Shown: positions 45,072 through 55,206, counted from the stretch's first letter. The stretch: 64,000 bases of DNA from Calothrix anomala FACHB-343 (GCF_014696435.1 NZ_JACJQG010000001.1:124001-188000); one strand, 5' to 3'. Notes: generated from the letters alone by a model not told the origin. A program made the numbers and translations.

Positions 45072-45376
45072 GGCATGGCAGTGCCCACCTGTGTCAACTT
45101 ACAGCAATTTTCAGGTAAATAGACCAAACTGTAGGGGCACGGCACCAGTAAGATTATTGTATATACGAGAAGATTGTGGACGCCGTGCCCCTACTACGAT
45201 TGTGATTCAAATGTATGAAAACTGCTGTAAGCTCAGAACCTTTCTCTATCTCGTTTCCAGCCTCTGGCTGATAAATTGAGGCGGCAGCCCACGGATTATC
45301 GCTCTCACGCAGAGCATGGGAGCCAGTTAGGATAAGGGTTTTGCGTTAAGTTGACACCAATGGGCACTGCCATACC
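45072..45376. mobile_element. Nested elements: outer 30-bp inverted repeats containing a TTACAGC element
   Basis: The outer ends (45072-45101 and 45347-45376) are inverted repeats matching at 26 of 30 bases; each holds ATGGCAGTGCCCA and GTGTCAACTTA. Inside the left end begins a complete TTACAGC element (45099-45230), the inverse of the one at 14561. The order suggests a miniature element that was entered by another, or one composite unit. Confidence 0.7.
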
Positions 45377-45560
45377 CCTGCAATCAACGATAATCTTTAG
45401 CTCACCAACCTGCAATCTGCTATATATTCGCGTTAAGGCTGTCGGGTGTAGTCCATAGTCCAAGTTAGCTTTTGACTATGGACTATGGACTTTCGACTAC
45501 CTGAGTGCAAAATATACAATTTAAATGCGTAATACCACTTTTCTATGAAGATGCATATAA

Positions 45561-45620
45561 TTAGCCTGCCTTTGCAGGCTTTGTTTGTTTAGCCCCACCC
45601 TTCTAGGGTGAGGGCGTTAA
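45561..45620. repeat. Decayed relative of the 161-bp MITE
   Basis: TTAGCCTGCCTTTGCAGGCT and AGCCCCACCCTTCTAGGGTG followed by AGGGCGTTA match inner palindromes of the 161-bp element, but the terminal repeats are absent. Confidence 0.65.
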
Positions 45621-45660
45621 TGTGCAGCGTCACTGCTTCTGCTGTCTCTCGCCTATTTAG

Positions 45661-46179
45661 TTAAAACGGCCACCAAAAAGGTTTGGTCTCAGTATAAGTA
45701 CGGCTAATAGTCCGGGAATCGGGACGTTGTGCTTGTTTAAAATCCTTACCTAACATTTCATATAAGGCTTGAGAGGGGTTTTCAGATGGTTTCAAACTGA
45801 ATAAAGTTTGCGCACTATAATGATTGCAACCAACGCCTCTGCGTTCTACTGCACAAACAACAGGTTGGTTGTTTAATTTATCAGTCGTTAAATATTTAGA
45901 GCTACCCGTATTATAAATATTCTGTAAAGTTTTAGCTGCATTCTGACACTGTTGCAAAGCATCGCTAGCTGAGAAGTATTGGGGAAGAAAATTCAAAATA
46001 GTGTAATCTTTAGCAGTTCCACCATGAACCAAAGTTAAAGTAACCGTTGGTGTATTGGTGTTAGCCTTACAGGTGACTTGGACGTTACTAGCTTTGCTGG
46101 GTGCAGAGATTGCTGTAACCGCACCCAAGGCTAAGATTGGAGTCATGCCGATAGTTATCCAAGATAGCCATTTATTCAT
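45661..46179 (-). CDS. COP23-domain secreted protein
   Basis: 172 residues from the ATG at 46179, with GAGG about 8 bases upstream; an in-frame TTG at 46206 adds nothing conserved. A signal peptide (SWITIGMTPILALGAVTAISAP) precedes a COP23-type domain: VQVTCKANTNTPTVTL, ALQQCQNAAKTLQNIY, QPVVCAVERRGVGCNHYSAQTLFSLKP. COP23 was named as a circadian oscillating membrane-linked protein in a unicellular cyanobacterium; its function is unknown. Four cysteines suggest disulfides outside the cytoplasm. The C-terminus is TKPFWWPF. Confidence 0.82.
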   Translation of the reverse strand: MNKWLSWITIGMTPILALGAVTAISAPSKASNVQVTCKANTNTPTVTLTLVHGGTAKDYTILNFLPQYFSASDALQQCQNAAKTLQNIYNTGSSKYLTTDKLNNQPVVCAVERRGVGCNHYSAQTLFSLKPSENPSQALYEMLGKDFKQAQRPDSRTISRTYTETKPFWWPF

Positions 46180-46324
46180 ACTTGCCTCACTCCCTTTATT
46201 GACCAAAATTTAGGCTTGAATATACACTCATAATATTATGATTATTTTTAGTTAAATTTACTGAATTTACACTAAAAAAACATTTAAGTAATTTTTGCCT
46301 GGGATTGATTTTTCCCGACACATA

Positions 46325-49300
46325 ATGAAACAAATATCTCGCCAAATTGTTGCTACTGGTAGTGTTTATATTTGCTGTCTAATAGCTAGTTTTCCTTCCT
46401 TCGCCCAAATATCTGCCGATAACACACTTCCTAGCAATAGTCAGGTTTTACAATCCGGTAACCTCTTTGAAATTACAGGCGGTACACAATCCGGGAGTAA
46501 CCTGTTTCACAGCTTTCGCGACTTCTCTGTACTTGAGGGTGGCGAGGCTTTTTTCAAGAATGCAAATAATGTAACTAATGTTACTAATATTATCAGCCGA
46601 GTCACAGGTGGATCGATTTCCAACATTAATGGACTGATCCGGGAAAATTATGGTGCTAATTTTATCTTGATCAACCCCAGTGGGATTAACTTTGGCCCCA
46701 AAGCCCAACTCAATATAGGTGGCTCTTTTTTAGCAAGTACGGCGGAAAAAGTCAAATTTGCCGATGGTGCAGAATTTAGCGCTACTAATCCAGCTACCCC
46801 ACAACTCACTATTAGCGTGCCCATTGGCTTGCAATTTGGGCAAAATCCCCAAGCAATCAACGTCCAAGGTGATGGGCATAACATTACTTTGCAAAGTCCA
46901 ATTTTCTCGCCGTTTACCATCGGCGATAACACCGGACTCAAGGTGACACCAGGGCAAACTTTAGCCTTGGTGGGTGGTAACATTAACTTTGAGGGCGGAA
47001 CGGTTACAGCTAAAGGCGGACGCATTGAATTAGGTAGTGTGGCTGGGGGTTTAGTCAGCCTGGATACGACTGCTCAAGGCTGGAATTTAGGCTATGAAGG
47101 AGTCAGCAATTTTCAGGATATATCTTTATCACAAAAAGCCTTCGCAGACGCTAGCGGTTTAGGTAGTGGCTCAATTCAGTTGCAAGGAAGAAATATTGCC
47201 ATTAGAGATGGCTCGGTTGTGTTAATTCAAACCCTGGGTAATGATGCGGCAGGGGGGATTAATGTTCATGCTTCTGATTCCTTGTCTTTGATTGGTACTA
47301 CAGCTAATGGACAAATTTCCAGTAACTTATTTACAGAAACTCTTGGCGGTGGTAAAAGCGGCGATATTAGAGTTTCTACCCCCAGCTTATTGCTGCAAGA
47401 TGGAGCAGCGATATCTGCGGTGACTTACACTAGTGCGGCTGCTGGGAATGTGGAGATTAACGCCGCCGATTCTGTAAAAGTATTGGGATTTTCACCAGTT
47501 AACCCCAGCCGCTTCACTAATATTACAGCAGCAACTTTTGGGGCTGGTGATGCCGGTAGGTTGACTATATCAACACAACAGTTAACGGCAATGTCTGGCG
47601 GAAGTATTGCTTCTGTGACTGCCGGAACAGGCCCCGGTGGAAATGTGACGATCAATGCTGCCAAGTTGGTAGAATTAATCGGCGTCACACCTGGTGTTTT
47701 TACCCCCAGTGCTGTATCAGCAGGAACTGGCGGCCCGGGCAAGGCTGGCAGCGTCACCATTAATACTCAGCGTTTGGTGGTGAAAGATGGGGGCAGAGTG
47801 GATGCTTCTACCTTAGCAAGCGGGATGGCTGGTAGCGTGACAATTAATGCTACGGATGCTGTAGAGGTGAGTGGTACAGTTCCTGGCTCGGTGAATCCCA
47901 GTTTGATAATCTCCTCCGCTAACATTGTCGATGAGACTTTACAACAGTTGTTGCGAGTGCCTGCTATACCCAGTGGTGATTCTGGAGACATAACAATTAA
48001 CACGGGGAAATTGACTGTCACGGATGGGGCGCAATTGACTGTCAGAAATGATGGTAACGGGGATGCTGGCACCTTACGGATCAATGCTGGCTCGATTTTG
48101 CTCAGTAGTGGAGGTACGATCGCGGCAGACAATAAAGGTGCCGGATCTGGTGGAAATTTAATAATTGATACGGGTAAGTTGACAATTAGCGATCGCGCTT
48201 TTTTATCGGCGTCAACATTTGGCGATGGAACCGGCGGAGATATTAATATCCGCGCTACCGACTCAGTAGAAATAGTCGGTACTGGATTTGCCGAAATGCA
48301 AGGAACTTTTCAAGTCGGAGCGCTGTTGGGTTCACTGAAGCCGAGCGATCGCGGAACTGGCATTTTTATGAGCAATTCCGGTGCAGGTAGTTCCGGTAAC
48401 CTCAATCTTCAGACTCCCTCCTTAATTATGCGTAACGGAGGTATCATAGCCGATCTCACCTTTTCTCGAGGTGTGGGGGGAAACCTAAATGTTTTTGCCT
48501 CCGATCTAATTGACTTAAATGGTTCTGCCATTCAAACAGGAAATGTCATCGGTAGTACAGGTACGGCAGGTGATATCAAAATTGATACCAAACAATTATT
48601 GTTACAGGATGGCGCTACCTTTGTCAGTGCTACCTTCGGTAATGGTTTAGGTGGAAGTATTGACATTAACGCAACTGATAGCGTTCAGATCCAAAGAACA
48701 CCAATAGGGGCGGCGCTGTTAACTGGAATCTACACCAATAGTACCTTTGGTACGGCAAGGGGCGGCGATTTGCGAATTGACACTGGCAAACTATTTGTAG
48801 AAGCAGGGGTAATTGGCAGTAATACAGGAACTTCTACCCCGGCTGGCGTCATTCCCTTTGGGGGGCCTGGAGGCAATGTTATTGTTAATGCCAGCGAATC
48901 TGTAGAAATTGCCGGAGTCTTACCAGATCCAAGATTTCCTAGTGGTTTGGGAACCACAGGTTTTAGCGCTGCCCGATCAGGCGATGTAACGATTAATACT
49001 AAAAAATTAATTCTCAGCGAAGGAGCAGATGTATCAACTGCGACTTTGGGTGCGGGGATTGGGGGAACTTTAACTGTCAACGCTTCTGAATCTATTGAAC
49101 TGAGCGGTAAGACTGTCGGGGATTTGACATTAGGTGGGATATCGGCGGCGGCTGGTCGAGCAACATTACCAGAACTAATAGCTACAGGCGCTTCCGGCGA
49201 TATCAGAATTTCTACTAATAGATTAATTGTGCGGGATGGGGCAAAAATTGACGTACAAAGTTTAGGTAGCGGTAATGCTGGGAATATGCAAGTGGTGGCT

Positions 49301-49987
49301 AACTCCATCTTCTTAGATAATCAAGGCACTATCTCTGCTGCTACTACCTCTGGTGAAGGTGGTAACATCTCCCTGCAAACAGGTTCTTTACTCATGCGCC
49401 ATAACAGCCAAATATCTGCCACGGCTGGTGGTACTGGTAACGGAGGTAACATCACGATTACAGGCTTTAGCCCTGCTAACTTTGTGGCGTTGTTGGAAGG
49501 AAGTAAGATTACAGCCGATGCTGTTGCGGGTAGAGGTGGTAATATTAGCATCAACACCAGAGGATTATTTACCTGTCCGACTTGTCAAATTAGCGCTAGT
49601 TCTCAATTAGGTATTGCTGGACAAATCAGTGTCACAACTCCAGAAGTGGAAAGTAATTTTGAAGTTGTGGAAATACCCCAAGAAGTAGCAAAACCGGAAC
49701 AAGTGGTAGCACAAGCTTGTCGGGCGACTACTAGTCAAAATCGCAGCGAATTTACTATTACTGGGCGGGGTGGTTTACCGCCTCGTCCTAGCGAACAGCT
49801 AAGTAGTGGTGCTTTATTTAGTTTTGAGCCTGCTGCTAGGGCGGCTACAGAGGTGCAGTCTACTTCCCAATTACCATTACCGGCTAGAGGTTGGTATGTG
49901 AATAAGCAAGGTGTGGTGGTTCTTGCTAGTCAATCGCCTAATTCGAGTCCTTATAATTCTGGGTTAAGTTCACCTGATTGTCAGTAA
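46325..49987 (+). CDS. TpsA-type filamentous hemagglutinin/S-layer family exoprotein 1
   Basis: 1220 residues from the ATG at 46325. A signal peptide ends near SFPSFAQ, then a TPS/FHA N-terminal domain (about 25-160): SNLFHSFRDFSVLEGGEAFF, ISRVTGG, GANFILINPSGINFGPKAQL. The rest is a long right-handed beta-helix of about 45-residue repeats (GGNVTINAAKLVELIG type). The end has AQACRATTSQNRSEFTITGR, GGLPPRPSEQL and a last PDCQ, shared with the second TpsA. It should be exported to the surface through the TpsB barrel encoded 380 bp downstream. Ligand or adhesion target unknown. Confidence 0.92.
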   Translation: MKQISRQIVATGSVYICCLIASFPSFAQISADNTLPSNSQVLQSGNLFEITGGTQSGSNLFHSFRDFSVLEGGEAFFKNANNVTNVTNIISRVTGGSISNINGLIRENYGANFILINPSGINFGPKAQLNIGGSFLASTAEKVKFADGAEFSATNPATPQLTISVPIGLQFGQNPQAINVQGDGHNITLQSPIFSPFTIGDNTGLKVTPGQTLALVGGNINFEGGTVTAKGGRIELGSVAGGLVSLDTTAQGWNLGYEGVSNFQDISLSQKAFADASGLGSGSIQLQGRNIAIRDGSVVLIQTLGNDAAGGINVHASDSLSLIGTTANGQISSNLFTETLGGGKSGDIRVSTPSLLLQDGAAISAVTYTSAAAGNVEINAADSVKVLGFSPVNPSRFTNITAATFGAGDAGRLTISTQQLTAMSGGSIASVTAGTGPGGNVTINAAKLVELIGVTPGVFTPSAVSAGTGGPGKAGSVTINTQRLVVKDGGRVDASTLASGMAGSVTINATDAVEVSGTVPGSVNPSLIISSANIVDETLQQLLRVPAIPSGDSGDITINTGKLTVTDGAQLTVRNDGNGDAGTLRINAGSILLSSGGTIAADNKGAGSGGNLIIDTGKLTISDRAFLSASTFGDGTGGDINIRATDSVEIVGTGFAEMQGTFQVGALLGSLKPSDRGTGIFMSNSGAGSSGNLNLQTPSLIMRNGGIIADLTFSRGVGGNLNVFASDLIDLNGSAIQTGNVIGSTGTAGDIKIDTKQLLLQDGATFVSATFGNGLGGSIDINATDSVQIQRTPIGAALLTGIYTNSTFGTARGGDLRIDTGKLFVEAGVIGSNTGTSTPAGVIPFGGPGGNVIVNASESVEIAGVLPDPRFPSGLGTTGFSAARSGDVTINTKKLILSEGADVSTATLGAGIGGTLTVNASESIELSGKTVGDLTLGGISAAAGRATLPELIATGASGDIRISTNRLIVRDGAKIDVQSLGSGNAGNMQVVANSIFLDNQGTISAATTSGEGGNISLQTGSLLMRHNSQISATAGGTGNGGNITITGFSPANFVALLEGSKITADAVAGRGGNISINTRGLFTCPTCQISASSQLGIAGQISVTTPEVESNFEVVEIPQEVAKPEQVVAQACRATTSQNRSEFTITGRGGLPPRPSEQLSSGALFSFEPAARAATEVQSTSQLPLPARGWYVNKQGVVVLASQSPNSSPYNSGLSSPDCQ

Positions 49988-50038
49988 GGGTTTCACGCTT
50001 ATGTAGCTTTCTTAAGATAGTTATGTGCAATTATCGGC

Positions 50039-50286
50039 TTAGTTAATATCGTTTTGGGTGAGTTGATGAGTTTTTAAACGCAAAGGCACGCGGAGGTTAA
50101 CGCGAAGTTTCGCAGAGTGTTTTACTAGCCAATTCGCTAGGAATTAATGACATTGTTTATTTAGTTAGTATCGCTTTGGGTGAGTTGATGAGTTTTTAAA
50201 CGCAAAGGCACGCGGAGGTTAGCGCGAAGTTTCGCAGAGTGTTTTACCAGCCAAGTCGCTAGGAATTAATGACATTGTGTATTTAG
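50039..50286. repeat. 122-bp tandem duplication between tpsA and tpsB
   Basis: Two head-to-tail copies (starting 50039 and 50161) that differ at a handful of positions. Each contains AAACGCAAAGGCACGCGGAG, GCGAAGTTTCGCAGAG and TCGCTAGGAATTAATGACAT. Short relatives with ACGCAAAGGTACGCTGAG are at 55082-55125. Confidence 0.9.
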
Positions 50287-50366
50287 ATGTGAGGATTTTA
50301 GGTGTATTTTCCCAGAAATAAAGTAAATTTTTTATATCAGGCAGATTCGCAGAGTTGCAGAGGAGA

Positions 50367-52136
50367 ATGCAAGATAATAGTCGAAAAAGTATTTTGAGAA
50401 CTCATGTTTGGCGACAGAGAAGTTATTTATCTCCTTGTGTGAGCTTGATGCTATTGTTGCATCTGCTGTATCAGATAAACTCTGCTTCCGCCCAGTCAAT
50501 TAATCCGGTTACCCCTAAGCCACCGGAACAAATTCCGCCTAATCCCCTACCACCAACAAATCCACCAATTCAAGTACAACCGACGCCACCACCAACCCCG
50601 GATGAAGTTTTGGATATTCCCGGAACTATTACGGTGCAGAGGTTTGAATTTGTGGGGAATACAGCATTTAGTCAAGAACAGTTAAATTCAGCGATCGCTA
50701 ATTTTACTGGCAAACCAATCACTTTTGCACAACTGCTGAGAGCGGCTAATCAAATCACTGAATTCTATGTGCAAAAGGGCTATATTACCTCTGGTGCTTA
50801 CATCCCCGCCCAAGAATTTCGCGGTGGGACTGTTAAAGTTCAGGTAGTAGAAGGCAGTTTATCGGATATTCAGGTTAACGTCACCAAAGGACGGTTGAAC
50901 CCTGATTATGTTCGCAGTCGCATTGCGATCGCTACTCATACACCACTTAATATTAACAGTCTCCAGGAAGCGTTGCAACTTTTGCAACTCAATCCCCTAA
51001 TTGAAAGCTTAGATGCAGAACTTACTGCGGGTACTCGTCCGGGTGTAAATTCGCTCACAGTTACAGTCAAGGCGGCGAAAACCTTTAGCGCTCAACTGAA
51101 TTTAAATAACAACCGTAACCCCAGCGTTGGCAGTTTAGAGCGGAGTATCGCTTTATCCGAAGATAGCCTTTTCGGAATAGGCGATCGCTTTAATTTTACT
51201 TATAAAAACACCGATGGTAGCAATAGCTTTGAAGGTGGTTATACTTTACCGATAAATGCCCGCAATGGCAGTATAGGTTTTAACTATCGCATTAGCGATA
51301 ACCGGATTATTGAACCACCATTTAATGATTTAGATATTGAGGTAGATTCCCGTGAGTTTGAGTTATCTTTTCGTCAACCGATTATCCAAAGAGCTACGCC
51401 AGATATTAGCCAAGAACTCACATTAAGTTTAACCGCCGCGAGAAGGGAAAGTAATTCTTCCATTCAAGGCGTAGAATTTCCCTTATTTCCTGGCGCTGAC
51501 AACCAAGGAGAAACTAGGTTAACAGAATTAAGTTTTGCTCAGGAATGGCTACAACGGAGTCGCCAAGAAGTTTTCGCTGCCCGTTCGGAATTTAACTTAG
51601 GAATTGGAGCCTTTAACGCCACAGTTAATAGCAGCGAACCAGACAGCCGTTATTTTCTCTGGCGGGGACAAATGATTTATTTGCGCCTTCTGAGTCAGCC
51701 AAATACCCAAAATGCGATCGCGCCGACTTTGTTATTGCGTTCTAACCTGCAATTAGCCACTACTTCTCTACTTTCCCTCGAACAGTTTAGTCTAGGCGGT
51801 CAAGGAACAGTAAGAGGTTATCGCCAAGATGCATTACTCAGCGATAATGGCTTTTTTGCTTCTGCAGAACTGCGATTACCCATCGCCAACTTCCCAGAAA
51901 TTAAAGGAACTTTGCAAATCGCTCCATTTATCGACTTTGGCACTGTTTGGAATACAGGCAGAGACAATCCCAACACTAATACCCTAGCAGGTACAGGATT
52001 AGGGCTACTTTGGCAAATGGGCGATCAATTCACCGCCCGCTTTGACTGGGGTATACCACTGATAAATCTTGATACCGACAAGCGGACATGGCAAGACAAT
52101 GGTTTGTATTTTCAGTTGGAGTATAAAGCGTTTTGA
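50367..52136 (+). CDS. TpsB-type outer-membrane transporter (ShlB/FhaC/HecB family)
   Basis: 589 residues from the ATG at 50367, with AGAGGAG just upstream; a TTG at 50355 is in frame. A signal peptide (LSPCVSLMLLLHLLYQINSASA) precedes a proline-rich linker (about 50-90), a POTRA domain (about 95-175: VQRFEFVGNTAFSQEQLN, YVQKGYITSGAYIPAQ) and a 16-strand beta barrel with GGQGTVRGY, the conserved loop-6 type motif, near 490 and a terminal aromatic (LEYKAF). It exports TpsA proteins over the outer membrane. It is the only TpsB in the window although two TpsA genes are present. Confidence 0.93.
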   Translation: MQDNSRKSILRTHVWRQRSYLSPCVSLMLLLHLLYQINSASAQSINPVTPKPPEQIPPNPLPPTNPPIQVQPTPPPTPDEVLDIPGTITVQRFEFVGNTAFSQEQLNSAIANFTGKPITFAQLLRAANQITEFYVQKGYITSGAYIPAQEFRGGTVKVQVVEGSLSDIQVNVTKGRLNPDYVRSRIAIATHTPLNINSLQEALQLLQLNPLIESLDAELTAGTRPGVNSLTVTVKAAKTFSAQLNLNNNRNPSVGSLERSIALSEDSLFGIGDRFNFTYKNTDGSNSFEGGYTLPINARNGSIGFNYRISDNRIIEPPFNDLDIEVDSREFELSFRQPIIQRATPDISQELTLSLTAARRESNSSIQGVEFPLFPGADNQGETRLTELSFAQEWLQRSRQEVFAARSEFNLGIGAFNATVNSSEPDSRYFLWRGQMIYLRLLSQPNTQNAIAPTLLLRSNLQLATTSLLSLEQFSLGGQGTVRGYRQDALLSDNGFFASAELRLPIANFPEIKGTLQIAPFIDFGTVWNTGRDNPNTNTLAGTGLGLLWQMGDQFTARFDWGIPLINLDTDKRTWQDNGLYFQLEYKAF

Positions 52137-52204
52137 GGGGTTAGGGGTTAGGGGCTAGGAGCTAGGGGCTAGGGAATAAGAGGGAAAAGGAGGACAAATG
52201 ACAA

Positions 52205-52260
52205 TTGTACAGACAAAGGTTCATCGCGTCTCTAACCAATGACAACTGACAACTGACAAC
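52205..52260 (+). repeat. Dispersed palindrome copy 7 (decayed) plus TGACAAC heptamers
   Basis: TTGTACAGACAAAGGTTCATCGC-like (left arm mutated) with GCGTCTCT, followed by three TGACAAC units (52240-52260), directly before the CHAT gene. Upstream, 52140-52200 consists of GGGGTTAGGGGCTAGG-type short repeats. Confidence 0.8.
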
Positions 52261-52275
52261 TGACTATTAACTAAA

Positions 52276-55023
52276 ATGATTTATAAAAAATACCGTCGTT
52301 TATTAATATTGATTTTTTCTGGCTTATTGGGACTGTTATCCACTATTACTATCCCCGTTAGGTCGCATTCTCTTAATTTACAAGCTTTATCTAATCAAAG
52401 CTGTTCTTCAGCGTCTCCTTGTCCGCAGCAGAATGCTGACGCTGGCGCTTTGGAGTTAGCTAGAGATGGGGAACGGCGCTACAATGCTGGAGATTTGGAA
52501 GCAGCAGCGCAGTTATGGCAACAAGCGGCTGAGTCTTATGAGAAAATAGGCGATCGCGAAGGGATGACGAAAAGCCTAATTAATAAATCTCAAGCTTTAC
52601 AAGATTTAGGGCTGTATCCCAAAGCCTGCAAGACTTTACTTCAAGTTTTTGCGATTCCTAATCCTAACTGTAGCGCTAGCCAAATCGAGCAACTACAAAA
52701 AAATCTGACTCAAAAACCCGATTCATTGACTCGCACTCAAGCTATTGGTTTACAGAGTTTGGGTGATGTACTGCGCAGACAAGGTTTATTGCAAAAATCC
52801 CAGGAAATTTTGCAGTTAAGTTTATCGTCGCTTCCGGAATCGCCAGCAAAAAGCGCTGTGCTATTGAGTTTAGGGAATACCGAACGAGCATTAGGTAACC
52901 AAATCCGCGATCGCTGGGATTATGATCTAGTTACAGAAATTATTGATCGCAAATCTGTTATTGATGCCCTAGCACCTTACCAAAAAGCGTTTAACTACTA
53001 TCAGCAAGCAGTAAATATAGCTTCAGCGCCAGCCATTCCCAAAGTTCAAGCCCAACTCAATTATTTTCAGCTATTACGAGAAACCCAAGAATGGTGGAAC
53101 GAACAAACTAACCGCCGTATTGCTTCTTGGAAGAGATTTTCGGAAGCGAAATTAATTCAACGCGCTCAAGATTTTAACTCGCAGTTACAATCGCAGTTGA
53201 GCCAAGATGCGCAAACATTGCAAAATCAAATTCCTTCTCAGTTGGCGACTTTGACACCCAATCGTGCGGGAATTTATGCTCAGATTAACTATGCTGAATC
53301 TTTGCTGCACAGCAACCAAACATCAGAGGTAGAATCTTTACTCAAGAATGCACTACAACAGGCGCGGACTTTACAAGATAAACGAGCCGAAACCTACGCC
53401 CTTGGCTATTTAGGGAAATTTTACCGCCAACAAGGTGAATTAACTCAAGCAACTCAGCTGACGCAGCAAGCGCTGATGTTATCCCAAGAGCAAAATATTA
53501 CTGGCGACGCTAGAGAAATTACTTATTTATGGCAATCGCAATTAGGCGGTTTACTTAGAAAACAGGGCAATTCCAAAGGCGCGGTCGCAGCTTACACCGC
53601 CGCATTTAATACACTGCAATCTCTACGTAGCGATTTAAATGCTAACAACCAAGACGTTCAATTTGACTTTATCCAAGAAGTTAAACCTGTCTATATAGAA
53701 TTAGTTGATTTGCTCTTGAAATCAAATTTGAGCAATGAGGAATTAAACTACCTCATTGTTCCCAATCCTAACCTTAATCGGCAAAAAGCTGAGACGAAAA
53801 AAGCGCAAGATCGTTTAGAATTAGCGCGGAGAGTGATCGAATCTCTACAATTAGCTGAATTAGATAACTTCTTTCAAGATCCTTGTTCTGAGACTACAAA
53901 TGTAGCCGTACAAATTGATAATATTGACCCTTCTGCTGCCGTTATTTATCCTATTGTGTTACCAGATAGGATAGAAGTCATTCTTTCTTTAGCTGGAAAA
54001 CCCTTACAAGAAGTAAAAATTCCCATTCAAGAATCAGCAGTTAATGAGACTTTAGACCGACTTTATGATTATTTAGATAACAGTAGTATTAATAACTCTG
54101 CCCGGAATATTTTCTCCACATCTAACCCGAATCCCAGAGAATTAAAAGAAAATATTGAGACACTGTTACCAATTTTTGCAGAAGTTTATAACTGGTTAAT
54201 TAAACCTTTCGAGAATCAGTTAAACAGCAACCAAATTCAAAATTTAGTCTTCGTGTTAAATGGCAGATTGCAGCGAGTACCCATAGCAGCCCTGTATGAT
54301 GGACAAAAATATCTCATTGAAAAATATAGCGTTGCTCTGGTTCCTAGTTTGCAATTAATTTCACCACAAAAACTGCAAAGACAAAAATTAAAAGTATTAG
54401 CGGCGGGAGTCAGCGAACAAATAAAAGTTCAAGGCGAATTTTTTGCTGCACTAGTTAACGTACCCAAGGAATTAGAGCAAATTAAACAAACTTTTCCTGG
54501 TTCCCAGAAGTTACTCAATCAAGAGTTTACTGCTAAAACAATTCAGAAAAATTTACAACAGAATTACCCAGTAGTTCACTTAGCAACACATGGATTATTT
54601 AGTTCAAATCCCCAGCGTAATTTTATTATTACCGGCGATGGTCAAAGTATTAGTATTGATGAATTGAGTAATTTGTTAAAGGAAACAGGTACAACAGTAG
54701 AACTATTAGTGCTGAGTGCATGTGAAACCGCTACTGGTGACGAACGCGCTGTTTTAGGTTTAGCTGGTATGGCTGTGCGTTCAGGCGCTCGCAGTACTCT
54801 TGCAAGTCTTTGGCCTGTGGGTGATACTTCTACAGCAGTATTTATGGGTGAATTTTACCAACACTTAAAGCAGCCAGGAACTAAACAAATAGAAGCGCTA
54901 AGAAAGGCTCAATTATCGCTTTTAGAGTCTTTAAAATCGAATCCAACTTTTCCTGAGTTAAAAAATCTTCCTCCCCATCCATATTATTGGGCACCTTATG
55001 TATTAGTAGGCAATTGGCAATAA
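52276..55023 (+). CDS. Secreted TPR-CHAT protein 1 (caspase-like)
   Basis: 915 residues. A signal peptide or anchor (LLILIFSGLLGLLSTITIPV) is followed by TPR-type helical repeats (about 55-480) and a C-terminal CHAT domain (about 600-915). The catalytic dyad is His772 in HLATHGLF and Cys816 in LSACETATGD; the close GLAGMAVRSGARSTLASLWPVGD is a family block. CHAT proteases are of the caspase clan, some with proven peptidase activity. The signal sequence would place it outside the cytoplasm. It follows tpsA and tpsB on the same strand. It is homologous to the CHAT protein at 55207. Confidence 0.92.
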   Translation: MIYKKYRRLLILIFSGLLGLLSTITIPVRSHSLNLQALSNQSCSSASPCPQQNADAGALELARDGERRYNAGDLEAAAQLWQQAAESYEKIGDREGMTKSLINKSQALQDLGLYPKACKTLLQVFAIPNPNCSASQIEQLQKNLTQKPDSLTRTQAIGLQSLGDVLRRQGLLQKSQEILQLSLSSLPESPAKSAVLLSLGNTERALGNQIRDRWDYDLVTEIIDRKSVIDALAPYQKAFNYYQQAVNIASAPAIPKVQAQLNYFQLLRETQEWWNEQTNRRIASWKRFSEAKLIQRAQDFNSQLQSQLSQDAQTLQNQIPSQLATLTPNRAGIYAQINYAESLLHSNQTSEVESLLKNALQQARTLQDKRAETYALGYLGKFYRQQGELTQATQLTQQALMLSQEQNITGDAREITYLWQSQLGGLLRKQGNSKGAVAAYTAAFNTLQSLRSDLNANNQDVQFDFIQEVKPVYIELVDLLLKSNLSNEELNYLIVPNPNLNRQKAETKKAQDRLELARRVIESLQLAELDNFFQDPCSETTNVAVQIDNIDPSAAVIYPIVLPDRIEVILSLAGKPLQEVKIPIQESAVNETLDRLYDYLDNSSINNSARNIFSTSNPNPRELKENIETLLPIFAEVYNWLIKPFENQLNSNQIQNLVFVLNGRLQRVPIAALYDGQKYLIEKYSVALVPSLQLISPQKLQRQKLKVLAAGVSEQIKVQGEFFAALVNVPKELEQIKQTFPGSQKLLNQEFTAKTIQKNLQQNYPVVHLATHGLFSSNPQRNFIITGDGQSISIDELSNLLKETGTTVELLVLSACETATGDERAVLGLAGMAVRSGARSTLASLWPVGDTSTAVFMGEFYQHLKQPGTKQIEALRKAQLSLLESLKSNPTFPELKNLPPHPYYWAPYVLVGNWQ

Positions 55024-55081
55024 CTGTTTTTGGGGTAGAGTAATGTGATTAAATTCATTTGTACAAAGGTATGCTTTTTTT

Positions 55082-55168
55082 AACGCAAAGGTACGCTGAG
55101 GTTAACGCAAAGGTACGCTGAGTTTTTTAAGTCTATATCTTTGACTATTGACTATTGACTATTGACAG
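55082..55168. repeat. ACGCAAAGGTACGCTGAG duplication and TTGACTA array
   Basis: Two copies of AACGCAAAGGTACGCTGAG in tandem (about 55081-55120), then four 7-bp units TTGACTA/TTGACAG (55141-55168), between the two converging CHAT genes. Confidence 0.8.
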
Positions 55169-55206
55169 CCTTCATCAGCTATTTAGATTTACATCGCTTT
55201 TACTGA

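Noticed and set aside
46448-49557. Several long antisense frames inside the first tpsA (also inside the second and inside ftsH and the MscS-like gene)
   Set aside because: They result from the Gly/Ala/Thr/Asn-rich codon pattern of the sense gene; none has a plausible start or family.
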